Part shown: positions 27,092 through 37,771 of the stretch, piece by piece | How positions within the stretch are numbered: position 1 is the first letter of the stretch | How the letters are laid out: every line of letters starts with the position of its first letter | Position numbers and translations under genes: made by a program | Assembly: GCA_029706075.1 (NCBI GenBank) | Contig: JAINUG010000138.1 | Location: 62,001 to 126,000, forward strand | Length of the DNA: 64,000 nt | Reading direction: 5' to 3' | DNA from: Aldrovandia affinis | Lineage: Eukaryota > Chordata > Actinopteri > Notacanthiformes > Halosauridae | The notes under the pieces: model-generated | What the model saw: only the letters and a program-made list of their open reading frames with translations | Databases searched by the model: none | What the model was told of the DNA's origin: nothing

Positions 27092-30008
27092 TCTTTTTAT
27101 TGAAAATTCCCAACACAATTACAAATCACACAAAACACCAAAACAATATCATCCCAATCCCCGGCAAATCTTACAATCCCACACTACAAACCCATACACA
27201 ACAAAAACAAGGCCTTGGTATCACTTTCCCACCCACACATCAACACAGTCCCCAATCCACCCAAAACTCACCCAACCCACCCCGCACATAATCACTCACA
27301 GACACTTTATGGGAGCATCCCCCATGAAACATTTCCTTTCTCAGAAAAACAAAAAAACAAGGAACATCACATCACACTTCCCTCCCATACCCCTCCAAAT
27401 CAAACCACACCTCTCCATGTTCTCTGTACATACATATCTCCCCGCCTCCTCCGATCTAGCAACACATATTCCCCCACCAAACTCAACACTAATGCCCTTA
27501 CCTCCCCTTGGGACAAACCCACCCTCTTAATAACACACAGGTTCCGGGCCCGCCATAATGCAACCTTAAGACGGCACGCTATGATTCACCCACACGCACC
27601 ATCCACCACCCCATACCCCCTTGATAACAACCCATACACTAAGAATTCTCGTGACACTCCCCAAAAATGAAATCCCCAAAACCAAATTCCTCACCCCCCT
27701 CGCAAACCAACAGTCCCAAAAGATATGTTGGACCGTCTCCTCACCCCCACAACCCTCCCGAGGGCACGTCCTACCCCTAGCCATGCCACCACCCTGTGCT
27801 AGTTTCTGAGGGCCTTCTCCCCTATCCGCCCCCAGATCACCTTCAGTTCCTCGGGCAGGAACTGCCCCAACACCACTGACCTCCCCTGCTGCCTCACCTG
27901 TTCCACCACCAGCCGAGGGCGCCACCCCTCAGCTGGTCACCCCTCTAAACCATGCCGCCGCACAAAGTCCACCGCCCCACTAAGTCCACCGCCCCACTAA
28001 GTGCCCCGGCACCACCCACCCATAGGGCTGCCGCAGTGACAAACTCACCCACCCAAATCTCCTTAGTGCTGTAAACAAGCCAAACCGTAACAGACAAAAA
28101 TAACTCTCCCTCAGCCCCACCGGCTCCAAACAAACTTGCAAAATGTGACAAACAAAAGCTACCTGCAACACCAAGTGGAAATCTGACACATTCAGCCCCC
28201 ATGTTCCACTGGCCGGCACACCACTGCCCTGGCCACCCGATCCATACCCGACCCCCAAAAGAAATGAAAGACTAACTTTACCAGTGCTCTCCCCTGTCTA
28301 TACGGCAGAAACCACACCCGTGCCACATACAACACAATGGGCAACACCACGTTCCGGAGAACCAGTGCCTTACCCACCAGAGTCGGGGACCTCCCTATCT
28401 TTTTTTTCACCCATCCCAATCTGTCCTCCCAGGACCGTACAGCTGCCCCCTCTGCTCCTACCCACACCCCTAAGACCCGCACCATCTCCCGCTCTATCGG
28501 GAAGGGCACCTGCCAACTCTCTGGTCTACCCCCCAACACCAACGCCACGCTCTTCTGGACATTTATCCTAGCCCCCGTCGCCCCCCCGAACCACTCACAG
28601 ACCTGCACCAGCCTGTCCACCGACGGGTGGTCCGCACAGAAGACCGTGACATCGTCCATGTAGAGGGCGCACTTATATTACGCCCCCACCGGGCAGTGGC
28701 GGACCGCGCAATGCCCTCACCCACTGTGCCCACATCTCCATGTGACAGACGAAAAGCAGCGGCGACAAAGGGCAGCCCTGACTGCACCGCAAAACCCTCT
28801 GTCTGCCATCCGTTCACCATAACGCTGCTCTCTGCCTGGGCATACAGGCTGCGCACCCATGAACAGAAAACCGGCCCCAAACCAAGACCCTCGAGCACCC
28901 GCCACTAAAATCGCCCAAATCCCCCCCCCAGCCCCAAAACACAAACCACACTCTTGTAACAAAGAAATATCAAAGTCTAACTTTAACAAAAAAGACAAAA
29001 CCATAACTAAACGATCTCGCGATCTCACACATTTATAGTCATACATTTCACAGCCATTTTACGACATTTCCTACTCCTCCTCCACACCCCCAGATGCCAT
29101 CCCCATCGTGTGCCTCAAACCCTCAACATCCCACCCCTTAAGGAATGCCGACGGAGACCCCACTTCCATTTCCCCCCCTTCATCCAAAGACCCCCAACAC
29201 TTCATACTTATTGGACAACTCGATCTCGGATGTCGCCTTCCGCCCCTTAGGGCACTCCGCCCCCCCAGACGAGGCACGTTTACGGAGCGAAGCCTGTGCC
29301 CAGTCCGCCACCGCCTCCTCTGAATCTGGACTGTCTTCCCACATGGGTGATGTAATGTCCACTGACGTCAGCAGCGCCACTCCTTCCGCCGATGCCGACA
29401 GGCTCTCCCCCAGCTCCTCCGCTGCGCTCCCCCCTGCCACGGGGGAAAACAGCTCGGGCGAGAGAGCCGCTGAGACCTGCGCCAGTCCAGAACCAGCCGC
29501 CGCTCCAGGAACTGCAGTCAGGACTTTCGCCGAGCCAATAACTTTTCCCAAAGCCAGGGCTGACGCCGGGTCCGGAACAGGAACAGGAACCGGAACACCA
29601 CCAGCAGCCAGGGCTGAAACGGGAGCTGGGCCAGGGGCTGGGGTAGGGTCAGGGCCCGGGACAGGGGTAGGGGCAGGGACAGGGGTCGGGACAGGCACAG
29701 GGCCAGGGCCAGGGCCAGGGCCAGGAGCCTGGATCGAAACCGACACTGAACAGTCTCTGTTCTGCCGCCATCCCCACAGCTGGATTCAGGACCAAAGCCA
29801 GGGCCAAGGCAGGATCAGGAACCGGGTCCGGAGCCGCAATCACACCAGGATCCCCAAGTACTGGGACCGGAACTGCAGCTTGCACTCCTCCACTCTCCGT
29901 CCCAGGGGTGTGGTCCGCTCCAGGTTTTGCAATCAGGTCCGGCCGTTGCACTTCCCCTACCAGACCACTAGATGGCAGTGTGCCCACAAGAATTGCCAGG
30001 TCGCCTTC
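27092..30008 (-). mobile_element. L1/Tx1-like LINE, copy 1 (degenerate)
   Basis: Read on the minus strand, 30008-29180 is the Pro/Ala/Val/Gly-rich C-terminal half of ORF1, ending in SNKYEVLGVFG. 28960-28192 holds RT pieces (SWVRSLYAQAESSVMVNGWQ, then DDVTVFCADHP and the thumb GRSPTLVGKALVLRNVVLPI). 28260-27566 holds the C-terminal region with a CPREGCGGEETVQHIFWDC zinc motif. 27560-27105 is 3' UTR. The endonuclease is missing and frames are broken. Architecture and the C-terminal CCHC place it near the L1/Tx1 clade; the assignment is by eye. Confidence 0.65.
29570..29735. repeat. GGGACAGG/GGGCCAGG minisatellite-like array in ORF1
   Basis: Imperfect 6-bp units (CAGGGA, CAGGGC, CGGGAC) are repeated for about 150 bp and encode alternating Pro/Val/Ala/Gly on the minus strand. 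The same kind of array occurs in the second ORF1 copy near 36040-36110. Confidence 0.7.
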
Positions 30009-31735
30009 CATTTTTACATTACATTTTAAGCATTTAGCAGACGCTCTTATCCAGAGCAACTTACAAGATGTGCATTAATACATGGTAAGAACAATCACAG
30101 TTAGCGCACAAGATCAGTGCAGTAATACAGCAATAGACATCATTACAGGCATCTGCATATCATACCTGTAACACTGGGAAAGAAAAGGTTAGTTTAAAAA
30201 AATTAAATAGTGTAGAACAAGTAAACAGTGGTCGACAGATTGGCTAGATGGACAGTGTTCAGTGGTAGTGGAGTCTGAAGAGGTGGGTTTTGAATCTCTT
30301 GCGGAAGATTGCAAGTGATTCCGCGGTCCTGACCGATTGCGGAAGGTCGCTCCACCAGCTAGGGATCAGGACAGAGAAGAGGCGAGACCGCGAGGAGCGG
30401 CTGCCAGGCAGTCAGTTTGCCAGAGGAGGCGGAGCGGAGGGGTGTGGGAGGGGTGTAGGGAATGATGAGTGACTGGACGTATGGGGGAGCAGTACCTCTG
30501 GCCGCTTGAAAAGCAAGCACCAGTGACTTGAATCTGATGCGTGCGGCGATGGGGAGCCAGTGCAGAGAGGAGAGTAGAGGGGTGACGTGGGTGAACTTCG
30601 GCTGGATGAACACCAGGCGAGCAGCAGCGTTCTGGACTAGTTGCAGTGGCTTGATGGCACAGGCCGGAAGGCCTGCCAGCAAGGAATTGCAGTAGTCCAG
30701 ATGTGAGATCACCAGGACCTGGACCAGGAGTTGAGTGGCCTCTTGGGTGAGGAACGGTCGGATCCTCTGGATGTTGTGGAGGGAGAAACGGCAGGTCCGA
30801 GTGATCGCTGCAATATGGCTCGAGAAGCACAGCTGGTTGTCCAGGGTCAGTCCAAGGCTCCTGGCAGACTGGGACGGAGACACTATGGAGCCTTCCATGG
30901 TGATTGACGCATCAATCGTCGGGGAGCCCTTCGCAGGGAGGAAGAGCAGCTCGGTCTTCCCCAGGTTCAGCTTCAGGTGGTGGGTGGACATCCATGCGGA
31001 GATGTCAGCCAGGCATGCAGAGATCCGTGCCAGGACCTGGGTATCAGATGGAGAGAAGGAGAGAAAGAGTTGAGTGTCATCGCATAACAGTGATAGGAAA
31101 AACCATGAGCAGAAATAACAGAGCCAAGTGACTTGGTGTACAGAGAGAATAGGACAGGGCCTAGCACCGAGCCCTGCGGGACTCTGGTAGAGAGGGTGTG
31201 GGGAGAGAAGAGGGATCCTCTCCAGGCCGCCTGGTAGGACCAGTCACCCAGGTAGGACTCAAACCATGTCAACGCAGATCCAGAGATTCCCATCTCGATG
31301 AGAGATGAGAGCAGTGGTCCACGGTGTCGAATGCCGCCGACAGGCTAAGGAGGAGGAGGACGGAGCTAAGGGATTGGGACTTAACCCCGTGCAGAGCCTC
31401 AGTGACCGCAAGGAGAGCAGTCTCTGTGGAGTGGCCTGCTCTGAACCCAGATTGGTTGGGATCAAGCAGGTCGTTCTGTAAGAGATGAGCAGACAGTTGG
31501 TTATAGACAGCCCGCTCTAATGTTTTGGAAAGGAATGGGAGGAGAGAGACAGGTCGGTAGTTAGAGATGACAGCAGGATTCAGAGAGGGTTTTTTGAGGA
31601 GGGGGACAACATGAGTACATTTGAGGGAAGAGGGGACAGAGCCAGAGGAAAGAGGGGAGTTAATGACATTGGAGACAAAGGGGAGGATGTCCATAGCAAT
31701 GGACTGGAAGGGGGGGAAGGACTGTGGAGGGCTTT
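30009..31735 (-). mobile_element. L2-type LINE, copy A (5'-truncated, nested)
   Basis: The 3' end at 30009 is the TTTAGCAGACGCTC...CAGAGCAACTTACA tail. On the minus strand upstream come ORF2 pieces. 31750-31269 has [40 protein letters not shown] and [10 protein letters not shown]. 31293-30973 has [19 protein letters not shown]. 30991-30359 has LKLNLGKTELLFLP, SARSLGLTLDNQLCFSSHI and SLHWLPIAARIRFKSLVLAF. The catalytic YADD is damaged (SYHCYAMTL). It interrupts copy B at about 31735. Confidence 0.8.
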
Positions 31736-33480
31736 GTATGTGAACACCAGTACCTTGTACTGGATCCTGAAATGCACAGGTAGCCAATGCAGGGAGGCAA
31801 GTATGGGTGTGATATGACATGACTTTTGGACCTGGTGGGCAGCTGCATTTTGGACCAGTTGTAGCCGATCCACAGATGATTTGTTAAAACATGTGAACAG
31901 TGAGTTACAATAATCAAGCCTGGATGATATAAATGCGTGAACAGACATTTCCAGCTCTGCATGTGACACAATGGACCTGAGTTTAGCAATATTTCTGAGG
32001 TGGAAAAAGCAGCTGAGGGTCAAATATTTAACATGCTTGTCCAAATGCATAGATTGATCAAAGTTAACCCCAAGGTTTCTAATATCAGAGCGGACATTTC
32101 CTTTTAGGGACCCCATATGATTTGGACCCTTGCGGCAACACTATCTGAGGCTATGATCAGAACTTCAGGAAAACCGCATTGAGCTGGAGGAAGTTACTCG
32201 CCAACCAGTCTTCAATGGCAGACAAACATTCATGTAGTATGTTGAGTTTCAGCATATCATCAGGTCTAAAAGAAAAATACAGCTGGATATCATCCGCATA
32301 GCAGTGATATGACACACCCTTAAAGTTACTGATAATGAGGCCTAGGGGGAGCATGTATAAGGCAAAAAGAAGTGGAGCCAAAACAGAACCCTGTGGCACG
32401 CCACAGGGTAGGGGAGCGGAGTTTGACTTAAAAGGGCCAACGGCCACGGCAGGTAGGAGGCGAACCAGTTTAGGGCGCTCCCAGAGACGCCCACCCACTC
32501 GCTGAGCCTATCTTAACAGGATGCGGTGATCAACCGTGTCAAAAGCTGCACTAAGATCTAACAGGACCAACACGGCACATTTGCCTGAGTCTGCAGACAT
32601 CAAAATATCGTTGGAGACTCTAAGAAGAGCTGTTTCTGTGGAGTGGTTTTTACGGAAACCTGATTGGAATTTGTCTAAAATATCCTGGTTATTCAGAAAA
32701 TTAGAGAGCTGGTTGGCGACAACTTTTTCTAAAACTTGAGACAAAAGGTAGCTTGGAGATGGGCCTGTAGTTTTTTGGGAGGGAGGGGTCAAGGTTGGGT
32801 TTTTTAAGGAGGGGCTGAATGACCACCTGCTTAAAATAGGATGGGACAGAGCCAGATTCAAGGGAGCTGTTTATAATAGAGACTAAGCAAGGGCCGACAG
32901 AGCTGATAACTTCCTTTTGCATAGATGTTGGTAAAATATCTAACGGACTGGAGGAAGATTTCATGGAGCTCACTAAATTGGTTAGGTCATGCAGGGAGAT
33001 ACCAGAGAAACTACTCAGAGTTGCCTGCCTAGCTGGGCAGATGGGGAGGGGGGAAGGGGAGGGGGTGATACTGGCCCTCACCTCAGCAACCTTGTTCACA
33101 AAAAACAAAAGAAAACCATTGCAGTCTTCATTTGAGAAAACAGGTATAGAGGGGAGAGGAGGGCTAACAATATTATTGTTCGGGTTAGCCCGAATGGAAT
33201 CGGTTAGCCAGGGGGTGGGGGGTCGGAGACAAGCAGGTTTAGTCGATAGAGGACAGAGTGAGTCAAAGGAGGAGGAGAGAGAGGAAAGTAGGGTGGATGA
33301 TGCTTCCTCAGCAGGTAGCTGAGAGAAGGCATCAGTAGGGGGAAGGGAAGACAGAACAGTAGCTGACAGGGCAGCGGGGGAGACAGAGCGGAGGTTGCGA
33401 CGGACAAGGACAGTGGGAGCAGGTGAAGATGGTTTAGGCACAGAGGGGAGGGGGAGAGCCTTCCCTGTAATCAGCAGAAC
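31736..33480 (-). mobile_element. L2-type LINE, copy B (interrupted by copy A)
   Basis: Minus-strand pieces run from the pre-RT region to the thumb. 33500-32701 has DAFSQLPAEEASSTLLSSLS, LSSFSGISLHDLTNLVSSMK and [12 protein letters not shown]. 32861-32508 has [20 protein letters not shown] and [17 protein letters not shown]. 32498-32157 has [18 protein letters not shown] and the intact catalytic HCYADDIQLY. 32116-31740 has IRNLGVNFDQSMHLDKHVK and ILASLHWLPVHFRIQYKVLV. Reading stops at the copy A junction. It is from a different L2 subfamily than copy A. Frames are broken and no 3' end is present. Confidence 0.8.
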
Positions 33481-33484
33481 TGTG

Positions 33485-34100
33485 AAACAGCCTTGCAAAC
33501 GATGTGGCTCATTCCGGGCACCCTCGAAACATGTGTTCATAGCTTCCACATTGACTGCATGTCTTTGGGGCTACGCACTCTTTTGTCGCATGCTGTGTAG
33601 ACAAACAGTGCCAACACCTCTCTGTTGTGCACATTTCTTTTACATGTCCAAAACAAGCACATTTCCGGCAAAATTCAGGTTGTCCCGGATAAAACAAATA
33701 CCCTCTGTCCGGGCCGATAGAGAAACTTGCAGGGGGATGGACGTAGCCACCCGCCCACAGAGAATCTTGTTTAAACTTAATAGTATATCTCCTCTTTCCA
33801 TTCCAGAAGCCATACTTGTCATATAGCTTCTTACCGTCCCTTATTTGTGCACAGTACTTTGACCCAAAGAAAGTCCCTTTCTTCAACAAACGGGTTGTAT
33901 AAATGAATGGTCACAGGCCGCAAGGCCTTTGCAAAAAGCAGCTGCACACTAACGCCCTCCAACACAGGTGGATCCTTTCTGGCCTGATAACAATTATGCA
34001 AATCAAAACAGGCAATCTCCGAATAGAGGGTTAAATCATAAAAACCTCGCCTTGAAAAATCCTGCAGACAATATACTGACGCAGCATCCACTTCCAACAG
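33485..34100 (-). pseudogene. orphan L1/Tx1-like ORF1 with CCHC knuckles
   Basis: Two minus-strand frames (34097-33831 and 33889-33509) join with a small shift to give the RNA-binding ORF1 protein of a Tx1-like LINE. It reads RKDPPVLEGVSVQLLFAKAL, VTIHLYNPFVEERD, GWFW-like NGKRRYTIKF, GGYVHPPASFSIGPDRGYLF and three knuckles in CRKCACFGHVKEMC, CWHCLSTQHATKEC and CSQCGSYEHMFRGC. It resembles the ORF1 at 36294-37195 block by block but is clearly diverged, so it represents another subfamily. Its ORF2 is absent: an L2 begins immediately downstream. Confidence 0.75.
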
Positions 34101-34116
34101 CTCTCTTAATATCTTC

Positions 34117-35585
34117 TTAGGTTACTGAGGTTACTGACGGCAGGAACCCCAGGCCACGGCAGTAGACCACCCCGTCCCACGACAGCACGTGGCCAGGCCC
34201 GACCCTCCGCACCGGCAGACGGCCCAGAGCACATCGCCATTGCAGGTCACGCACGGCACCCGGTGCCCCGCCGCCGCTCACCCTACTCCAGACCACCCCT
34301 GCGGGTACTCCGGACAGGGTCACGACCTGCCGGGACGCCAGCCTGGCATACAGGGCCCTGTGGTCAGTGGCCTCCTCCCGCGTAATGGGCGAAGGACACT
34401 GGCGCAGGAACCGTATAACGACCCTGTAACCCGGGGACGGAGTCTCCGAACGCGGCACCACGTGGGAGAGCGCCACCAAGTGCCTAAAGAACGCCGCCAG
34501 GTAAAACCTAGTGAAGTAATAGCACCTGTGCAGCGCCCTTTCCAGGAAGATCTTCGCCCTCGCCTCCAAGAGCCCCTGGAACCGTTCTTTCGCCCCCTCG
34601 TAGAGGGCCCAGTCCACGTGCTCGCCACGGTTAAGGTGGCCATGGAGATAGAACAGGGACGCCATCCACCTGGCCACCCCTGCCCTATCCCGCCGCCGTG
34701 CCGTGACTGCAAACCGCCGGCAGAATGTTGCAAAACTACCCTTGGCCGCTTCCCACCATTCTACCACGGACGCATACATTGGCCGCAAAGCCCGGACCGA
34801 TGGATAGAAAGACGTGAAGGCCGCCTTAAAGGCATCGGCTTCCAGCAGCAGAGTGTTAAGCTGCCAGAAGCCTGACCCCCACTTCGGCCCGTCCGTGGGC
34901 AGAGAGACCTGTAGCATGTTGTGGTCCGACTCCCACGAGGGGAGAAGAACACACTTCATGCCACATATCCCCCCTCCCATGAAAATGTAGTCCAGGCGAC
35001 TTGCAGCCCCCCTGGAGTTATGCCACGTGTAACCAGCGTCTCCCGGGTGCACCTTCCGGAACGCGTCGATTAAGCAAAAGTCTCCCACCACCCCCTCTAA
35101 AGCCCTGGCAGAGCTCCCCCTCTCCCCACATCAAGACATACATTAAAGTCACCGCCCAGGATAAGGGACCGCAAGGTCAAGAGGCACCCGGGGAGCTCCC
35201 GGATGACCTCCAGCCTGCGGCCCCCCTGGGCGGGCGCATACACATTTACAATTCTATACTTTACCGACTGGAAAATAAAATCCACGAAAAGCACCCTTCC
35301 TGAAATAAAACCCACCACCTCTTCAATAACAAATGAAAAACCCTGAAACAAAATCCCCACACCATCTGAGTGGACCCCCACTGACCACCCAGATGGCCCC
35401 CACACCCATTCCCGTGTGAAGGCGGACACGTCCCCCTCGTCCCTCAGATGTACCTCCTGCAGAAGGAACATGTCCCCCTGCATGGAGGAGAGCGAGGAGA
35501 ACAGTGCCGCCCTCTTCACCGGGTCCCGAAGGCCCCGTGCATTAAAAGTAATTACAGTGAAAATGAAAAATAAAAACACAAACAA
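34117..35585 (-). pseudogene. L1/Tx1-like ORF2: endonuclease retained, RT deleted
   Basis: Minus-strand 35585-35097 is the N-terminal half of an APE-type endonuclease: ITFNARGLRDPVKRAAL, DMFLLQEVHLRDE, YRIVNVYAPAQGGRR and LILGGDFNVCLD. After a frame shift, 35091-34117 continues with CLIDAFRKVHPGDAGYTWHN and SRLDYIFM, then SDHN of the catalytic end. At about 34540 the frame passes, still open, into the post-RT region (HRCYYFTRFYLAAFFRHLVA and later DLQWRCALGRLPVRR). The reverse transcriptase palm is missing, so the copy is dead. Confidence 0.75.
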
Positions 35586-36118
35586 TAAACCTTAAGGCAC
35601 AACAAAAACACAAGACATATTAATTCCCCCCCTCCCCCAGTCCAGGTGGTGTTGGTGGGGGTTCAGAGGCCTCGTCACGGGACTGGCCCAGGAACTCGAT
35701 TTCTAACCCCAGGGCAGTCATTGGGGTTAGAGGGGACCCCACTTCCATCTCACTGTCCAGCAGGTCGAATCTATTGAAAACCTCTAAGGAGGGGGCCGCT
35801 TTGCTGCCCCTCGGGCAGTCCCCGCCACCCGAGGAGTCCCCCCATGCCCCTTTTCCCTCCTCTCCGGGCAGAGGGATGGGAAGCTCCGGCGACGCCGTCA
35901 CCTGAGCTGCCCCCTCTGGGCCGATGCCGCCATCCTCCGCGCTGGAAGCCGGAACTGAAGATGCCGAAGCAGGGGGAACCAGGGCCGCCCGAGTTCCGCA
36001 ACTCGGGCCAGGGGATGCGGGGGCGGGGGTAGGGCACGGCGATGGGGGGAGCTGGAACGGGGCCTGGGGCAGGGACAGGGACGGGAATGGGGTTCAGGAT
36101 CGGTGCAGGAACAGGGCT

Positions 36119-36322
36119 TGTTCCTGATGCAGGTGCTGCAGCTGGGTTGGGGCCCTCAGCTGCCTCCTGGCTCGGAGTGGTGACCGGAACCGGATTCGGG
36201 ATCGTTGCAGGAACAGGGCCTGTTCCTGATGCAGGTGCTGCAGCTGGATTGGGGCTCTCAGCTGCCTCCTGGCCAGGAGTGGAGACCGGAGCACTAGAAG
36301 CAGCCTGGGCCGTCCCGGGAAA
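36119..36322. repeat. 102-bp in-frame tandem duplication in ORF1
   Basis: TGTTCCTGATGCAGGTGCTG and the following 80 bases recur 102 bp later (36119 and 36221). The unit is 34 codons long and so keeps the ORF1 frame. Confidence 0.85.
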
Positions 36323-36377
36323 CACCTCCGCGCCTGGGTTTCCTTTGGCCGCTGGCGCCGGCACCACCTGCTCCGCG

Positions 36378-36622
36378 CCACCAGAGGGCGCCACACCCGG
36401 GAGGCCCCAGGACGGGAAGTGTTCCTCCACCACCAGGCCACCAGAGGGCAGCGCGTCGGAGGCAGTGTGGTGGAGGAACACTTCCCCGTCCTGGGGCCTC
36501 GGGGGTGTGGCGCCCCTGCGGAGCCGCGCCACCAGAGGGCGCCACACCCCCGGGAGGCCCCAGGACGGGGAAGTGTTCCTCCACCACCAGGCCACCAGAG
36601 GGCAGCGCGTCGGAGGCAGTGT
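36378..36622. repeat. direct-inverted-direct triplication in ORF1
   Basis: A unit containing CCACCAGAGGGCGCCACACC...CCCAGGACGGG...GTGTTCCTCCACCACC occurs at about 36378-36440, inverted at about 36468-36527 (GTGGTGGAGGAACACTTCCC...GGGGTGTGGCGCCCC), and direct again at about 36528-36590. Adjacent arms are complementary over about 50 bases, so either pair could form a stable hairpin. Confidence 0.8.
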
Positions 36623-37198
36623 CATCCATTGCCTCGACCTCATGCTCCCCACCCACCCGGAAGAGCTCCGCGAAGGAGCGCTTCCTGTCTGGGCACATGC
36701 GGAACATGTGGCCGGCCTTGCCACAGAGATTGCAAAGCCGTGGGGCCGTGCAGTCCTTTGTCTCGTGCTCTTTCGACGAGCACTGTTGGCAGAAGGTGGA
36801 CACACAGACCTCCTTTAGATGGCCTAACGCGCCGCACCACCGGCAATACATCGGCTGTCCTGGATAAAACAAATATCCTCGATCCCCACCGATTGTAAAA
36901 CTCCCAGGGGGGTGAACAAAGCCACCCACCCCCCCTTCGTCACGCTTGAGGCGCACCATGAAGCGCCTTTTTCCACCACAAAAAACTAAACGGTCAAGCA
37001 CTTTTGTCCCTTCTTTAACATTCTCACAAAACGTATTAAACATAAAAATGTCTGCCTCACTCACGAAGGGATTGTACATGTGCACTGTGAGGGGACGTTG
37101 AACCTGTGACCACAGTAGTTCAACCTTGATCCCCTCCAGTGCTGGTGCATCCTTACAGACCATGCATTTTGTGTAGGCAGCTTCACACGCGGGTCCAG

Positions 37199-37465
37199 AA
37201 AAAAAGGCAGAGAAGCGATAACCGCATACTGCCCCCTCTGGCCACCGGCCTCCCAGCGTCCCAAGCCAACAGAGATGGCAGGATGGCCCTGTCGATGGCC
37301 CTGTCCCTGTCCCTGTCCCTGTCCCCAGCCCCGTTCAGTGTCCCCATCCAAGTTAGTGTGTTCCGCCTCCAAGCAGCCACCCGTTCATGCCTCCACACAC
37401 AGGGCACACGTGTCTCTCCCATTCCATTCCATTCGGCACCTGTGATGCTGCAAAATTAAAAAACA
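37199..37465 (-). repeat. second copy of the 5' LINE module
   Basis: Nearly identical to 25231-25470 apart from a few substitutions and an expanded CTGTCC array (37286-37324). It abuts ORF1 of LINE copy 2. Confidence 0.75.
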
Positions 37466-37771
37466 ACATCAAACGCACGCACGCACACACACACACTTAC
37501 TTACTTAGGCCACCTTTGGGGATGCATGACTGAATACCCCACCTTCGAGGACACCCATTTCTGAACGAGTTAGAAAGAAACTACCAGCTGGACTGCAGTC
37601 CAGTGGATGTCAATATTATGAAAATCACTTGATATTCTTGGTAGCTTTTTTTGTTAGTATGAAATTTTACCTTGAGATTGGGGACAAGTATTTTTAAAGT
37701 CATTTTTGGGGTCACAGCTGTGTACACACACATACAATCTGATTAAAGCTACCTTTGGTGTCTTAAATTTA

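Larger units (their letters stand above)
35620..37195 (-). pseudogene. L1/Tx1-like ORF1 (RNA-binding, CCHC, proline-rich), copy 2
   Basis: On the minus strand the frame beginning before 37163 reads DAPALEGIKVELLWSQVQRP, TVHMYNPFVSEADIFMFNTF, CGGKRRFMVRLKRDEGGVGG and GDRGYLFYPGQPMYCRWCGA. Three CCHC knuckles follow (CRWCGALGHLKEVC, CQQCSSKEHETKDC, CNLCGKAGHMFRMC). A long Pro/Ala-rich part (36300-35771) follows, with tandem units. The end is FNRFDLLDSEMEVGSPL, finishing at 35620 just before ORF2. The protein would coat LINE RNA. The 5' end is interrupted at 37195-37199 by the shared module. Frame breaks occur in the proline-rich part. Confidence 0.7.

Noticed and set aside
29145..30029. 294-codon plus-strand frame
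   Set aside because: Antisense of the Pro/Ala-rich LINE ORF1; GC-rich repeats keep both strands open.
36042..36818. 258-codon plus-strand frame and other overlapping frames at 36 kb
   Set aside because: Antisense or shifted readings of the ORF1 proline-rich repeats; the minus-strand frame has the zinc knuckles.
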